A stretch of 14,307 bases of DNA from Woeseia sp. (lineage in GTDB: Bacteria; Pseudomonadota; Gammaproteobacteria; Steroidobacterales; Woeseiaceae): contig JABIUH010000232.1 in the NCBI GenBank assembly GCA_018701055.1, positions 1 to 14,307 of the forward strand, read 5' to 3'. Shown here piece by piece: positions 1 to 4,985 of the stretch (position 1 is its first letter; every line of letters starts with the position of its first letter). The notes beneath the pieces were generated by a model. It had not been told where the DNA came from. It ran no database searches and saw only the letters and a program-made list of their open reading frames with translations. The position numbers and the translations under genes are program-made.

Positions 1-349
1 CGTTATCGGTATGAGCCAATTGAAAGGCATTGGAAGGCATTGGAAGGCTATGTTCGCCACGCAGCTCCTCACGAATGGCATTTATTGATCCAACAAATAT
101 CCAGACTGCAATGATTCCGGCACCGATTCTCCACGCAAAATTTTGTCCATCGAAAGCGGCCAACAAGATCATCACGAGAATCGCCAAAAGCAATGTGCCG
201 ACTGACCCAATGAGCAAGTGCAAAATGCCGCTCTTCTCGTGCAATGTCAGCGTGCGCTCTGCTCTGCGACCGAGCACGAACACAACACCAATAAAACCGA
301 TGAGTGCACCGGCAACCTCTGCAATTGTCTGGACGATTTCGATGAACAT
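1..349 (-). CDS. Small integral membrane protein, 3' end outside the window
   Basis: The frame is open from an ATG at 347-349 to the left edge of the window, giving 116 visible residues and no stop. The protein has hydrophobic segments at about residues 3-28 (begins MFIEIVQTIAEVAGALIGFI), 44-65 and 71-87, with a short basic stretch RRAER after the first, so it is probably a three-TM inner-membrane protein. I do not recognise a family. The start lies 8 bases after the core of the attC-like site at 358-364, and the AGG of that core may act as a weak ribosome binding site. The gene would be the cargo of the leftmost visible cassette. Three copies of a 10-bp unit near the end of the visible part (21-50) are noted separately. 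Confidence 0.6.
   Translation of the reverse strand, partial: MFIEIVQTIAEVAGALIGFIGVVFVLGRRAERTLTLHEKSGILHLLIGSVGTLLLAILVMILLAAFDGQNFAWRIGAGIIAVWIFVGSINAIREELRGEHSLPMPSNAFQLAHTDN
21..50. repeat. Three tandem copies of a 10-bp unit inside a coding region
   Basis: The unit TGGAAGGCAT occurs three times in a row, with one mismatch in the first copy and two at the end of the third. It lies in the partial membrane-protein gene. Because 10 is not a multiple of 3, gain or loss of a copy would shift the frame. Confidence 0.7.
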
Positions 350-357
350 TAAAAAAC

Positions 358-482
358 GCCTAACGTATTAGCTCGCCAGCCCCTACAGCCAGCCTACCTC
401 CTGCGAAGCGCGAACTATAACATCGCCCGGGCGTGACGGCAGATCCGAAAGGAAGTAGGCAAACATGATTGGAGCGTCAAGC
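358..482 (-). repeat. attC-like recombination site 1 (125 bp)
   Basis: On the minus strand the site runs from a left box GCTTGAC (476-482; one mismatch to RYYYAAC) to a right core GTTAGGC (358-364; exact GTTRRRY). The internal GTCAC lies at the same distance from the core as in the site at 1979-2097, followed by a TGTTAT block shared with the other sites. The arm next to the core is GC-rich (GCTGGCGAGC). It separates the gene ending at 595 from the gene starting at 349. The left box is the least certain part: a second candidate, ACCTAAG at 547-553, would give a 196-bp site. Confidence 0.55.
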
Positions 483-503
483 ATCGCACCAAAGCAGAGA
501 ACT

Positions 504-593
504 TTACGAGAGTTTGGTTGCTGCCCTTTCAGTCGCCTCATAACGGCTTAGGTCATTGACAGCAACAAAAAAAAAGACCGCCGCGTTTCTCAT
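504..593 (-). CDS. Doubtful 29-residue ORF between the unknown acidic gene and attC-like site 1
   Basis: An ATG two bases after the stop of the upstream gene opens a 29-codon frame (begins MRNAAVFFFVAV) that ends with TAA at 504-506, 21 bases before the attC-like site. It contains a run of nine T on the coding strand (567-575). The other cassettes have their stop inside the attC box, so 112 bases of non-coding sequence here would be unusual, and this ORF could fill that space. There is no recognisable family and no proper RBS. Decayed or untranslated sequence is at least as likely. Confidence 0.15.
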   Translation of the reverse strand: MRNAAVFFFVAVNDLSRYEATERAATKLS

Positions 594-594
594 T

Positions 595-933
595 TCACTT
601 CCACGATTGAAACTGAAACGATTCGAAACCCTCTTCTGGAAAAACAGCTTCAAGTGAATTAAGAAGTGCTTTTGAGGCATCAAAATCAAACTTGGCGCCA
701 AAAGAGCCTCCGAGGTCCGGGCGCGGCGTCTCTATCCAATACTCATCTTCATCCGACAGATAGGCCACCTGGAGCACAGTTCCTCCGCTATCGATTACGC
801 CTAAAAATTCGCCGTCTTCCTTTAAGGTTGGCAAAAGCCTCTCAAAAAACTCGTCACCCTCGATTTCTATCGGGCTATCTGAATCTACCGGCTCACCCGC
901 CTGCGAACTATTGTAAAACCCGAGATACTTCAA
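595..933 (-). CDS. Unknown acidic protein, integron-cassette cargo (TTG start)
   Basis: The 112-residue protein is rich in Asp and Glu, has no signal peptide or membrane segment, and is probably cytoplasmic. The ending FESFQFQSWK and the central stretch DEYWIETPRPDLGGSFG look like a conserved small globular fold of the kind seen in immunity-like and other cassette proteins, but I cannot name a family. The start is TTG at 931-933. It is chosen because AAGGGA lies five bases upstream at the right spacing and no in-frame ATG is near. That ribosome binding site lies inside the core of attC-like site 2 (GTAAGGG), so expression depends on the recombination junction. Toxin immunity or an unrelated stress function is possible but not shown. 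Confidence 0.62.
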   Translation of the reverse strand: MKYLGFYNSSQAGEPVDSDSPIEIEGDEFFERLLPTLKEDGEFLGVIDSGGTVLQVAYLSDEDEYWIETPRPDLGGSFGAKFDFDASKALLNSLEAVFPEEGFESFQFQSWK

Positions 934-939
934 AGTGGT

Positions 940-1058
940 CCCTTACGACTTAGCTTATTGGCGGCCGTATCCGACGCCCTTCACAAGAAGTACAAAATAT
1001 ACCACTGCGTGACGCGGAAATAATGACTTTGAGCGAGCAGCCAGATGATTTGTTACTT
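940..1058 (-). repeat. attC-like recombination site 2 (119 bp)
   Basis: The left box AAGTAAC (1052-1058) contains the TAA stop of the preceding gene, and the right core is GTAAGGG (940-946). An internal GTCAC (1009-1013) followed by an AT-rich block aligns with the other sites. It is the most divergent of the five: both boxes depart from consensus at two positions. Its right core doubles as the ribosome binding site of the next gene. Confidence 0.5.
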
Positions 1059-1280
1059 CTCTTTAGCATCTGACGCACTTGTGCTCTGCAGAACCTTCAC
1101 TCCAATCAGCACAAAGAGGATGGCGAAGAGCGCATGTGCAAACAACTTACCTAGAAAAAACGCTGTATTATCGCTTCCCTCTCCCTGTGACAACCCCGAA
1201 AATATCGTATAAACAGGCACAATCTCCGAGATCCCGACGACCATTAGAATAATTGCTCCAACTCTTTTTGCGATCTTCAT
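1053..1280 (-). CDS. Small two-TM membrane protein, cassette cargo
   Basis: The 75-residue protein starts with ATG at 1278-1280. It has two hydrophobic segments, about residues 7-29 (VGAIILMVVGISEIVPVYT) and 42-65 (FFLGKLFAHALFAILFVLIG), joined by a short polar loop and ending in a hydrophilic tail SASDAKEK. This is a hairpin topology with both ends probably cytoplasmic. The start follows the core of attC-like site 3 by 12 bases, and AAGG in that core gives a possible RBS. The TAA stop at 1053-1055 lies inside the left box of site 2, so gene and site form a compact cassette. The family is not recognised. The length and pattern resemble unnamed DUF-type membrane proteins common in cassette arrays. 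Confidence 0.6.
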   Translation of the reverse strand: MKIAKRVGAIILMVVGISEIVPVYTIFSGLSQGEGSDNTAFFLGKLFAHALFAILFVLIGVKVLQSTSASDAKEK

Positions 1281-1292
1281 GCTTGGGTAGAC

Positions 1293-1407
1293 GCCTTACG
1301 GTTACCTCATTGGAGCCTGACATTAGCGCACCTCGTGCGAGGTACAATACAAATCATAACATTGCACGTCATGTGCCAGACTGCGCCGGTGCACCTATTT
1401 GTTAGTT
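1293..1407 (-). repeat. attC-like recombination site 3 (115 bp)
   Basis: The left box AACTAAC (1401-1407; one mismatch to RYYYAAC) contains the toxin stop TAA. The right core is GTAAGGC (1293-1299; one mismatch). The internal block ATGTTATGATTTGT and the hairpin-like CCTCGCACGAGG are shared in part with sites 4 and 5. The element ends the toxin-antitoxin cassette. Confidence 0.6.
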
Positions 1408-1704
1408 GTCATTTCTACGTCTCCAAACCGACGGATTCCGTGACATGTCGGCGACAGACAGAACCCTTACCTCGGATTCCACTATCAAATAGAATACGCC
1501 ATACGGAAAGCGACGTGTGATTGCTCGCCTAATGCCACGATGAATGTCTGCGTAGAGGTATGGGTTTTCGGCCAATCGTTCGTAAATTGAATCGAGCTCT
1601 AGCGCCAATTCTCGACCAAGGCCAGGTCGTTGTTTTTCATACCAGGAAAATGCCCGCCTAGTATCGTGTTCTGCCCGCGGCCGAACACGAATCTTGTAAC
1701 CCAT
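1402..1704 (-). CDS. RelE/ParE-family type II toxin
   Basis: The 100-residue protein has the order and motifs of the ParE/RelE plasmid-stabilisation family: an N-terminal basic strand (YKIRVRPRAEHDTRRAFSWY), the helix WYEKQRPGLGRELALELDS, then NPYLYADIHRGIRRAITRRF and the C-terminal strands YGVFYLIVESEVRVLSV. RelE-like members cut mRNA on the ribosome while ParE-like members poison gyrase. The sequence alone does not decide between them, although the GIRRAITRRFPYGVFY block fits the ParE-like branch better. The start overlaps the antitoxin stop by one base (TGATG), so translation is coupled. The stop lies inside attC-like site 3. Toxin-antitoxin pairs are well known in large cassette arrays, where they are thought to limit array loss. 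Confidence 0.88.
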   Translation of the reverse strand: MGYKIRVRPRAEHDTRRAFSWYEKQRPGLGRELALELDSIYERLAENPYLYADIHRGIRRAITRRFPYGVFYLIVESEVRVLSVADMSRNPSVWRRRNDN

Positions 1705-1919
1705 CAGTCTGCGAGTAACTGCGCTTTGAGGTCCGTCCAGGAAATACCATCTGATGGATCTGCATCATACTCTGCAAGCCTACGGTCAAGTTCTTCCTTT
1801 TGACCGGCTGTGAGCTCAAGAGAATCGGGAAATTCGGCGATACTATTCCAAATAGACTCGACGAGTTTCAAGCGCTCATCAACCGGAAGTTTCAGCACTT
1901 CTGCAAGATTTACTGACAT
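1704..1919 (-). CDS. Addiction-module antitoxin (TIGR02574-like)
   Basis: The 71-residue acidic protein resembles the small antitoxins paired with RelE/ParE toxins that are annotated as addiction-module component proteins. Visible features are an N-terminal helix with VNLAEVLKLPVDERLKLVESIW and a C-terminal helix ending in SWTDLKAQLLAD, which would wrap the toxin. It lacks an obvious ribbon-helix-helix DNA-binding domain, so autoregulation is uncertain. The ATG at 1917-1919 has no clear Shine-Dalgarno sequence, and a possible promoter ends only seven bases upstream, so the mRNA may be leaderless. The gene comes first, the toxin follows with one base of overlap, and the pair fills one cassette. 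Confidence 0.85.
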   Translation of the reverse strand: MSVNLAEVLKLPVDERLKLVESIWNSIAEFPDSLELTAGQKEELDRRLAEYDADPSDGISWTDLKAQLLAD

Positions 1920-1926
1920 GTTGCAA

Positions 1927-1954
1927 ATACTACTATATTCAAAGTTACGGACAA
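1927..1954 (-). promoter_or_regulatory. Possible promoter of the toxin-antitoxin cassette
   Basis: On the minus strand TTGTCC (1949-1954) and TAGTAT (1927-1932) are separated by 16 bases, each matching four of six consensus positions. The expected start site falls at or next to the antitoxin ATG. An overlapping TATAGT lacks a partner -35 box. Confidence 0.35.
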
Positions 1955-1978
1955 CGTCCTATTTCTCGGTTTATCAAC

Positions 1979-2097
1979 CACTAACGCTTGAACTCACTGG
2001 CGCCAGTAGCTGGCACACCTCGTGCGAGTCACAAATCATAACATTGGCAACGGGTGACAGATTGCCTCCGTCTGGGCGCCGCAGCGATTTGCTAGGC
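1979..2097 (-). repeat. attC-like recombination site 4 (119 bp)
   Basis: This is the clearest of the five. The left box GCCTAGC (2091-2097) contains the TAG stop of the preceding gene. The right end reads TTCAAGC followed by GTTAGTG (1979-1985), the same TTCAAGCGTTAG string that I recall at the right end of the classical aadA-type attC. Both arms carry GGCGCC close to the boxes and can pair, as needed for a folded single-strand substrate. The internal GTCAC, TGTTATGATTTGTG and CTCGCACGAGG blocks recur in sites 3 and 5. Confidence 0.68.
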
Positions 2098-2553
2098 GTC
2101 ATCATTCGATTGGCTGTTCGCTTTTCTGCGAAAGTACCCATATAACTGTCTCGCACTCACAGCCAAGAAAAACGCCGAATAAATATACGACAGGGTTACC
2201 TGAGAAGAAATTGCAGTCTGAATAATCCCAACCAATCCGATAGTTCCAGCGCATACGATCAACAATTTCGTCGGCTGCACGGCCAGCGCAAAGTTTTCCA
2301 TGCGCTTTCTTTCAATGAAATTTTCTATGACCGCCAATTTTATTGGGCTTTCGCCAGAATCCCATCTCGCTCTAGCAATGCCAATAAAATGTAGAAGCAA
2401 TAGCGCAACAAAAAACACGAACAACATCGTCGGGATATTATTTGCACTAGCCGGTAACTAGCCTATTTTATTCGGCAGCGAAAATCCGAATTCAAATGAT
2501 ATGACAAATAGAATCAACCAAATCGTAAAGGCAGTCGTTCGGATTGCGCTCAT
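2092..2553 (-). pseudogene. Polytopic membrane protein apparently interrupted by an in-frame TAG
   Basis: Two open stretches lie in the same frame. The first has 31 codons from the ATG at 2551-2553 (MSAIRTTAFTIWLILFVISF, one TM segment) to TAG at 2458-2460. After ten sense codons follows a 111-codon stretch from the ATG at 2425-2427 (MLFVFFVALLLLHFIGIARA). Read through the TAG, they give one protein of about 153 residues with an N-terminal TM segment, a short loop, a second TM, a soluble part and two more hydrophobic segments. The upstream ATG lies 11 bases after the core of attC-like site 5, as expected for a cassette start, while the inner ATG has no good RBS. The stop at 2092-2094 lies in attC-like site 4. 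If the inner ATG is used, a shorter functional protein (2092-2427) is possible. Family not recognised. Confidence 0.5.
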
Positions 2554-2564
2554 ATCGAGATGAC

Positions 2565-2689
2565 GCCTATCGCTTTAGCTCACTGGCACCAGTTACTGGT
2601 GCACATCGTGCGGGGCCGAGATCATAACACTGCACGAAGTGTGACAGGAAAGGAGCGTTGAATGCCCGGGTGGCGGGTAGGGATTAAGC
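2565..2689 (-). repeat. attC-like recombination site 5 (125 bp), at the boundary with the kinase gene
   Basis: The left box GCTTAAT (2683-2689; one mismatch to RYYYAAC) contains the ancestral TAA stop of the histidine kinase (2684-2686). The right core is GATAGGC (2565-2571; one mismatch to GTTRRRY). The internal GTCAC, TGTTATGATCT and CCAGT...ACTGG elements align with site 4 at nearly the same distances (80 versus 79 bases from core to GTCAC). It is the first site of the cluster in reading direction and joins the chromosome to the cassettes. Confidence 0.58.
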
Positions 2690-4113
2690 CACTTGCGCGT
2701 TGAGAGGCAATTCGAATTCAAAACATGTACCAGAGTTCGCTTTACAATCGCAAGACCAAGTCCTGATGATTCGGATAATGCTTCTTCGCCCTGCTCTGAA
2801 CGATAGAATCGATCGAATATTCTGGGAATGTCTTCTTCTGGAATGCCCGGCCCGGTATCCGTAACGGATAACGCCACTGTTCCCGGGCGCTCAGAGATGC
2901 TTAACGTGATCTCTCCACCTTTTGGTGTAAATCGAATTGCATTTCTGACCAAATTTTCAAGCACGCGTTGGATGAGACCAATATCTCCGATCGTTTGTGC
3001 GCTATTAGAGCCAAGTGAAATTGAAAGACTAATCTCTTTCTTTTCAGCATCTAACTGAAACTCCTGTGCGATGTCCTGCATCAATTCCGGCACGGAAAAT
3101 ACTTCGAGACTCGGCGTAACACTGGCGGAGTCCAGCTTCGCTAACTCGAACAGATCGCCAATCAAGACACCAAGGCGAACCGTGTGCCGCCGCGCGATGC
3201 GTAGATAACGATCTCTATCTTCGTCAGAGAGCGATTCACCCTTAATGATTAACGTCTCTATGTAACCTTGCATAGCCGACAACGGAGTCCGTAAATCATG
3301 GGAGATATTCGCTACCAATTCCCGACGTAAGCGATCGTTTTCCGTCAGTTGCTCCAATTGCTGTCGAATTTTCCCGGACATCGCCAGAAATGATTCGGAC
3401 AACTGATCAATTTCATCGCCGCCGCTGTCTGGCGTTGCGATTGTCGGGATGTGCTCAAATTCGGAATTCGCTGTTTGCGTAACTTCGCGATTGAGACGGT
3501 TAAGTCTGCGCGTAAGCATATGAAAGACCAACAGGCCAACGATCACGGTCACTAGAATAATAGCGAGAACTGCAATCAGGCTAATCTTCCCAACGTATGA
3601 ACTGCCTATGTCTGTGGCAAGTGCTTCGTAGGTTTGCCCACCGAGCACCACGTAAAGAAATCCTTCGAGCGTGTCGCCTGTTCTAATCTCCGCCGCAGAG
3701 AAAACCTTCTGCATACCGGGGCTTCGCGGGTCATCACCATGAATTGGCCCATTGTTCGTCCCCGCCATCAGTTCGCGAACAGGTGCCAGGTCGATTTTAT
3801 CCAGTAGCACTGTTTCTTCGGGCAGTGCGTGACCGATAATATTGCCATCGACATCTAGCAAATAGATTTCTGCGGTCGGGTTGATGACCATTGCGTGCCC
3901 TGCGAGATCCCGCAAACTATCGAGGTCGGTGACACCGTCCGAAATCAACTGTCGTTGACCGGTCACGTACATCGCGATTGGTGCGTTGAGCTTCTGCGTC
4001 AGTTCTTCATAGTAGAGGCGGCTATTGGTTCTATCGACGAACAGAAATGCCGAGCCCATCAGGACAACGATAACCAGCAGCGCTAGCGATAATTTCGCAA
4101 ACAGACTATTCAT
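2684..4113 (-). pseudogene. Sensor histidine kinase of the OmpR/PhoR type, broken near its C-terminus
   Basis: From the ATG at 4111-4113 the protein shows TM1 (residues about 8-27), a periplasmic sensor region (28-175), TM2 (176-200), HAMP (200-252), HisKA with the phosphoacceptor H272 in NISHDLRTPL, the N box around N391, the G1 box DTGPGIP (419-425) and the G2 box GLGL (451-454). After residue K458 the frame goes wrong. Family members need about 15 more residues (usually with LHGG) before the last strand. Here that part is missing, and the last strand SGTCFEFELPLNAQVA followed by TAA is found in another frame (2684-2734). The present frame instead runs on to 2593 with an unrelated 47-residue tail. 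An upstream start at 4173 is possible, but M at 4113 directly precedes TM1 and overlaps the ancestral regulator stop. Probably inactive or impaired in ATP binding. Confidence 0.82.
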
Positions 4114-4850
4114 GAAACGGCAACCAGATTGGTTTGTTGGTGCTCGGATGAAAATTTTTATCCCACGCCCCATACCGTCACGATCATTTCGGGCTTCGAC
4201 GGATTGTCTTCGATTTTTGCGCGAAGACGATTGATATGAGAATTTACAGTGTGTTCGTAGCCTTCATGTCCGTAACCCCAAACGCTATCGAGCAAATCGG
4301 CACGGCGAAATACACGGCCAGGGTGCCGCGCAAAATAGTTGAGCAAATCAAATTCCCGCGCCGTCAGGTCAATGTAACGTTGTCCAAGAGTGACCTCACG
4401 ACGATTGGCATCTATCGTCAGCGCGCCGGCTTGAACTTCCTCGTCGCCGTCGTTTCCGGTGTTGGCCTGTTTTTACAGGCTTTCTATGCGCCGGAATATT
4501 GCACGTACGCGTGCAACCAGTTCAAGCACGCTAAAGGGTTTGGTTAGGTAGTCGTCTGCGCCTGTTTCTAGTCCAAGCACTCGATCGAGCTCAGCTGACT
4601 TTGACGTCAACATTAGAATGGGTTGATAAGACCGGTCACGACGGACTGCCCTGCAAATTTCAAGACCATCAGGCCCGGGCAGACGCAAATCGAGAACAAT
4701 TAGCGCCCATTCGTCTGATGTCGCGAGGCGCATGCCCTCGTGTCCATCGCGCGCAACCACCACTTCGTCGCACAAATCACTCAAATGCAATGCGACAAGA
4801 TCGGCAATGTCCTCCTCATCCTCAACCAGGAGTATGCGGCGCTTAGTCAT
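4110..4850 (-). pseudogene. OmpR/PhoB-family response regulator with two in-frame nonsense codons
   Basis: The ATG at 4848-4850 is preceded by GGGGA at a suitable distance. The receiver domain (1-120) is complete: D11, phosphoacceptor D54 in VLDLRLPGPDG, T82 and K104 in TKPF. In the interdomain linker, codon 126 is TAA (4473-4475). The same frame then continues through a full winged-helix domain (TLGQRYIDLTAREFDLL, RRADLLDSVWGYG, HINRLRAKIEDNPSKP, IVTVWGVG). A second TAA at 4158-4160 stands where the family has Tyr in GVGY. After it the frame continues (KFSSEHQQTNLVAVS) to TGA at 4110-4112, which overlaps the kinase ATG as ATGA. The ancestral protein was therefore 246 residues. Today only a 125-residue receiver-only product is expected, unless translation restarts inside. 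A sequencing error is unlikely to explain two stops plus the kinase lesion. Confidence 0.88.
4467..4482. other. Perfect short inverted repeat around the first nonsense codon of the regulator
   Basis: GCCTGT and ACAGGC form a perfect 6-bp stem with a 4-base loop, and the premature TAA lies in the stem-loop. The position is the interdomain linker, where inserted or altered sequence is tolerated. It has no T run, so it is not a standard terminator. Confidence 0.45.
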
Positions 4851-4944
4851 CTGTTCAGATCCCCGGGTTATATTAGGTCCGCCGTTTTTATGGTGCGTCG
4901 AGGAATAGTAGACCGGAAACTTCACGGATTTATCACAGTGGAAT

Positions 4945-4976
4945 CAGCCGCAGGCACATCCTTGTGCCCGTGGCTG
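4945..4976 (-). terminator. Strong stem-loop after the Spondin_N lipoprotein gene
   Basis: Two 14-base arms (CAGCCGCAGGCACA and TGTGCCCGTGGCTG on the plus strand) pair with one G-T wobble and one mismatch around a 4-base loop. The element lies nine bases after the stop of the lipoprotein gene and before the regulator promoter region. There is no U tract on the minus strand, so it is more likely a Rho-assisted terminator or a 3' mRNA-stabilising structure than a classical intrinsic terminator. Confidence 0.55.
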
Positions 4977-4985
4977 TGGTGTCAT

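Larger units (their letters stand above)
1..2689 (-). mobile_element. Integron-type gene cassette cluster without integrase (CALIN-like), continuing past the left edge
   Basis: Five attC-like sites of 115-125 bp alternate with short minus-strand genes, all in one orientation. The sites share box motifs at both ends and a common internal segment, and the start of each next gene usually follows the core site by only a few bases. The contents (toxin-antitoxin pair, small membrane proteins, an unknown acidic protein) are typical integron cassette cargo. No tyrosine-recombinase integrase or attI is visible. The upstream side, where intI would be expected, is occupied by an ordinary two-component operon. 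I infer a CALIN. The alternative is a family of dispersed intergenic repeats unrelated to integrons. The array appears to continue beyond position 1. Confidence 0.62.

Noticed and set aside
30..371. 113-codon plus-strand ORF
   Set aside because: It is the antisense of the minus-strand membrane-protein gene, which has coherent TM segments, a start next to an attC-like core, and runs off the window edge.
547..553. ACCTAAG as left box of attC-like site 1
   Set aside because: It would make the site 196 bp, while the other four are 115-125 bp. GCTTGAC at 476-482 gives 125 bp and keeps the internal spacing. Not fully excluded.
567..575. Run of nine A (T on minus) as an intrinsic terminator after the acidic cassette gene
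   Set aside because: No stable GC-rich hairpin directly precedes the T run on the minus strand.
666..953. Plus-strand ORF over the unknown acidic gene
   Set aside because: Composition looks like antisense translation (rich in Arg, Pro and His), and it has no RBS. The minus-strand frame is more protein-like and fits the cassette layout.
4466..4482. Programmed -1 frameshift at the A run in the regulator linker
   Set aside because: Only five A are present, no standard slippery heptamer exists, and the downstream domain is in the same frame, so frameshifting would not join the domains.
4110..4850. Stop-codon reassignment instead of pseudogene
   Set aside because: TAA ends other intact genes here (for example the first Spondin_N gene and the amidohydrolase), and the kinase partner has an independent deletion, so decay is the simpler reading.
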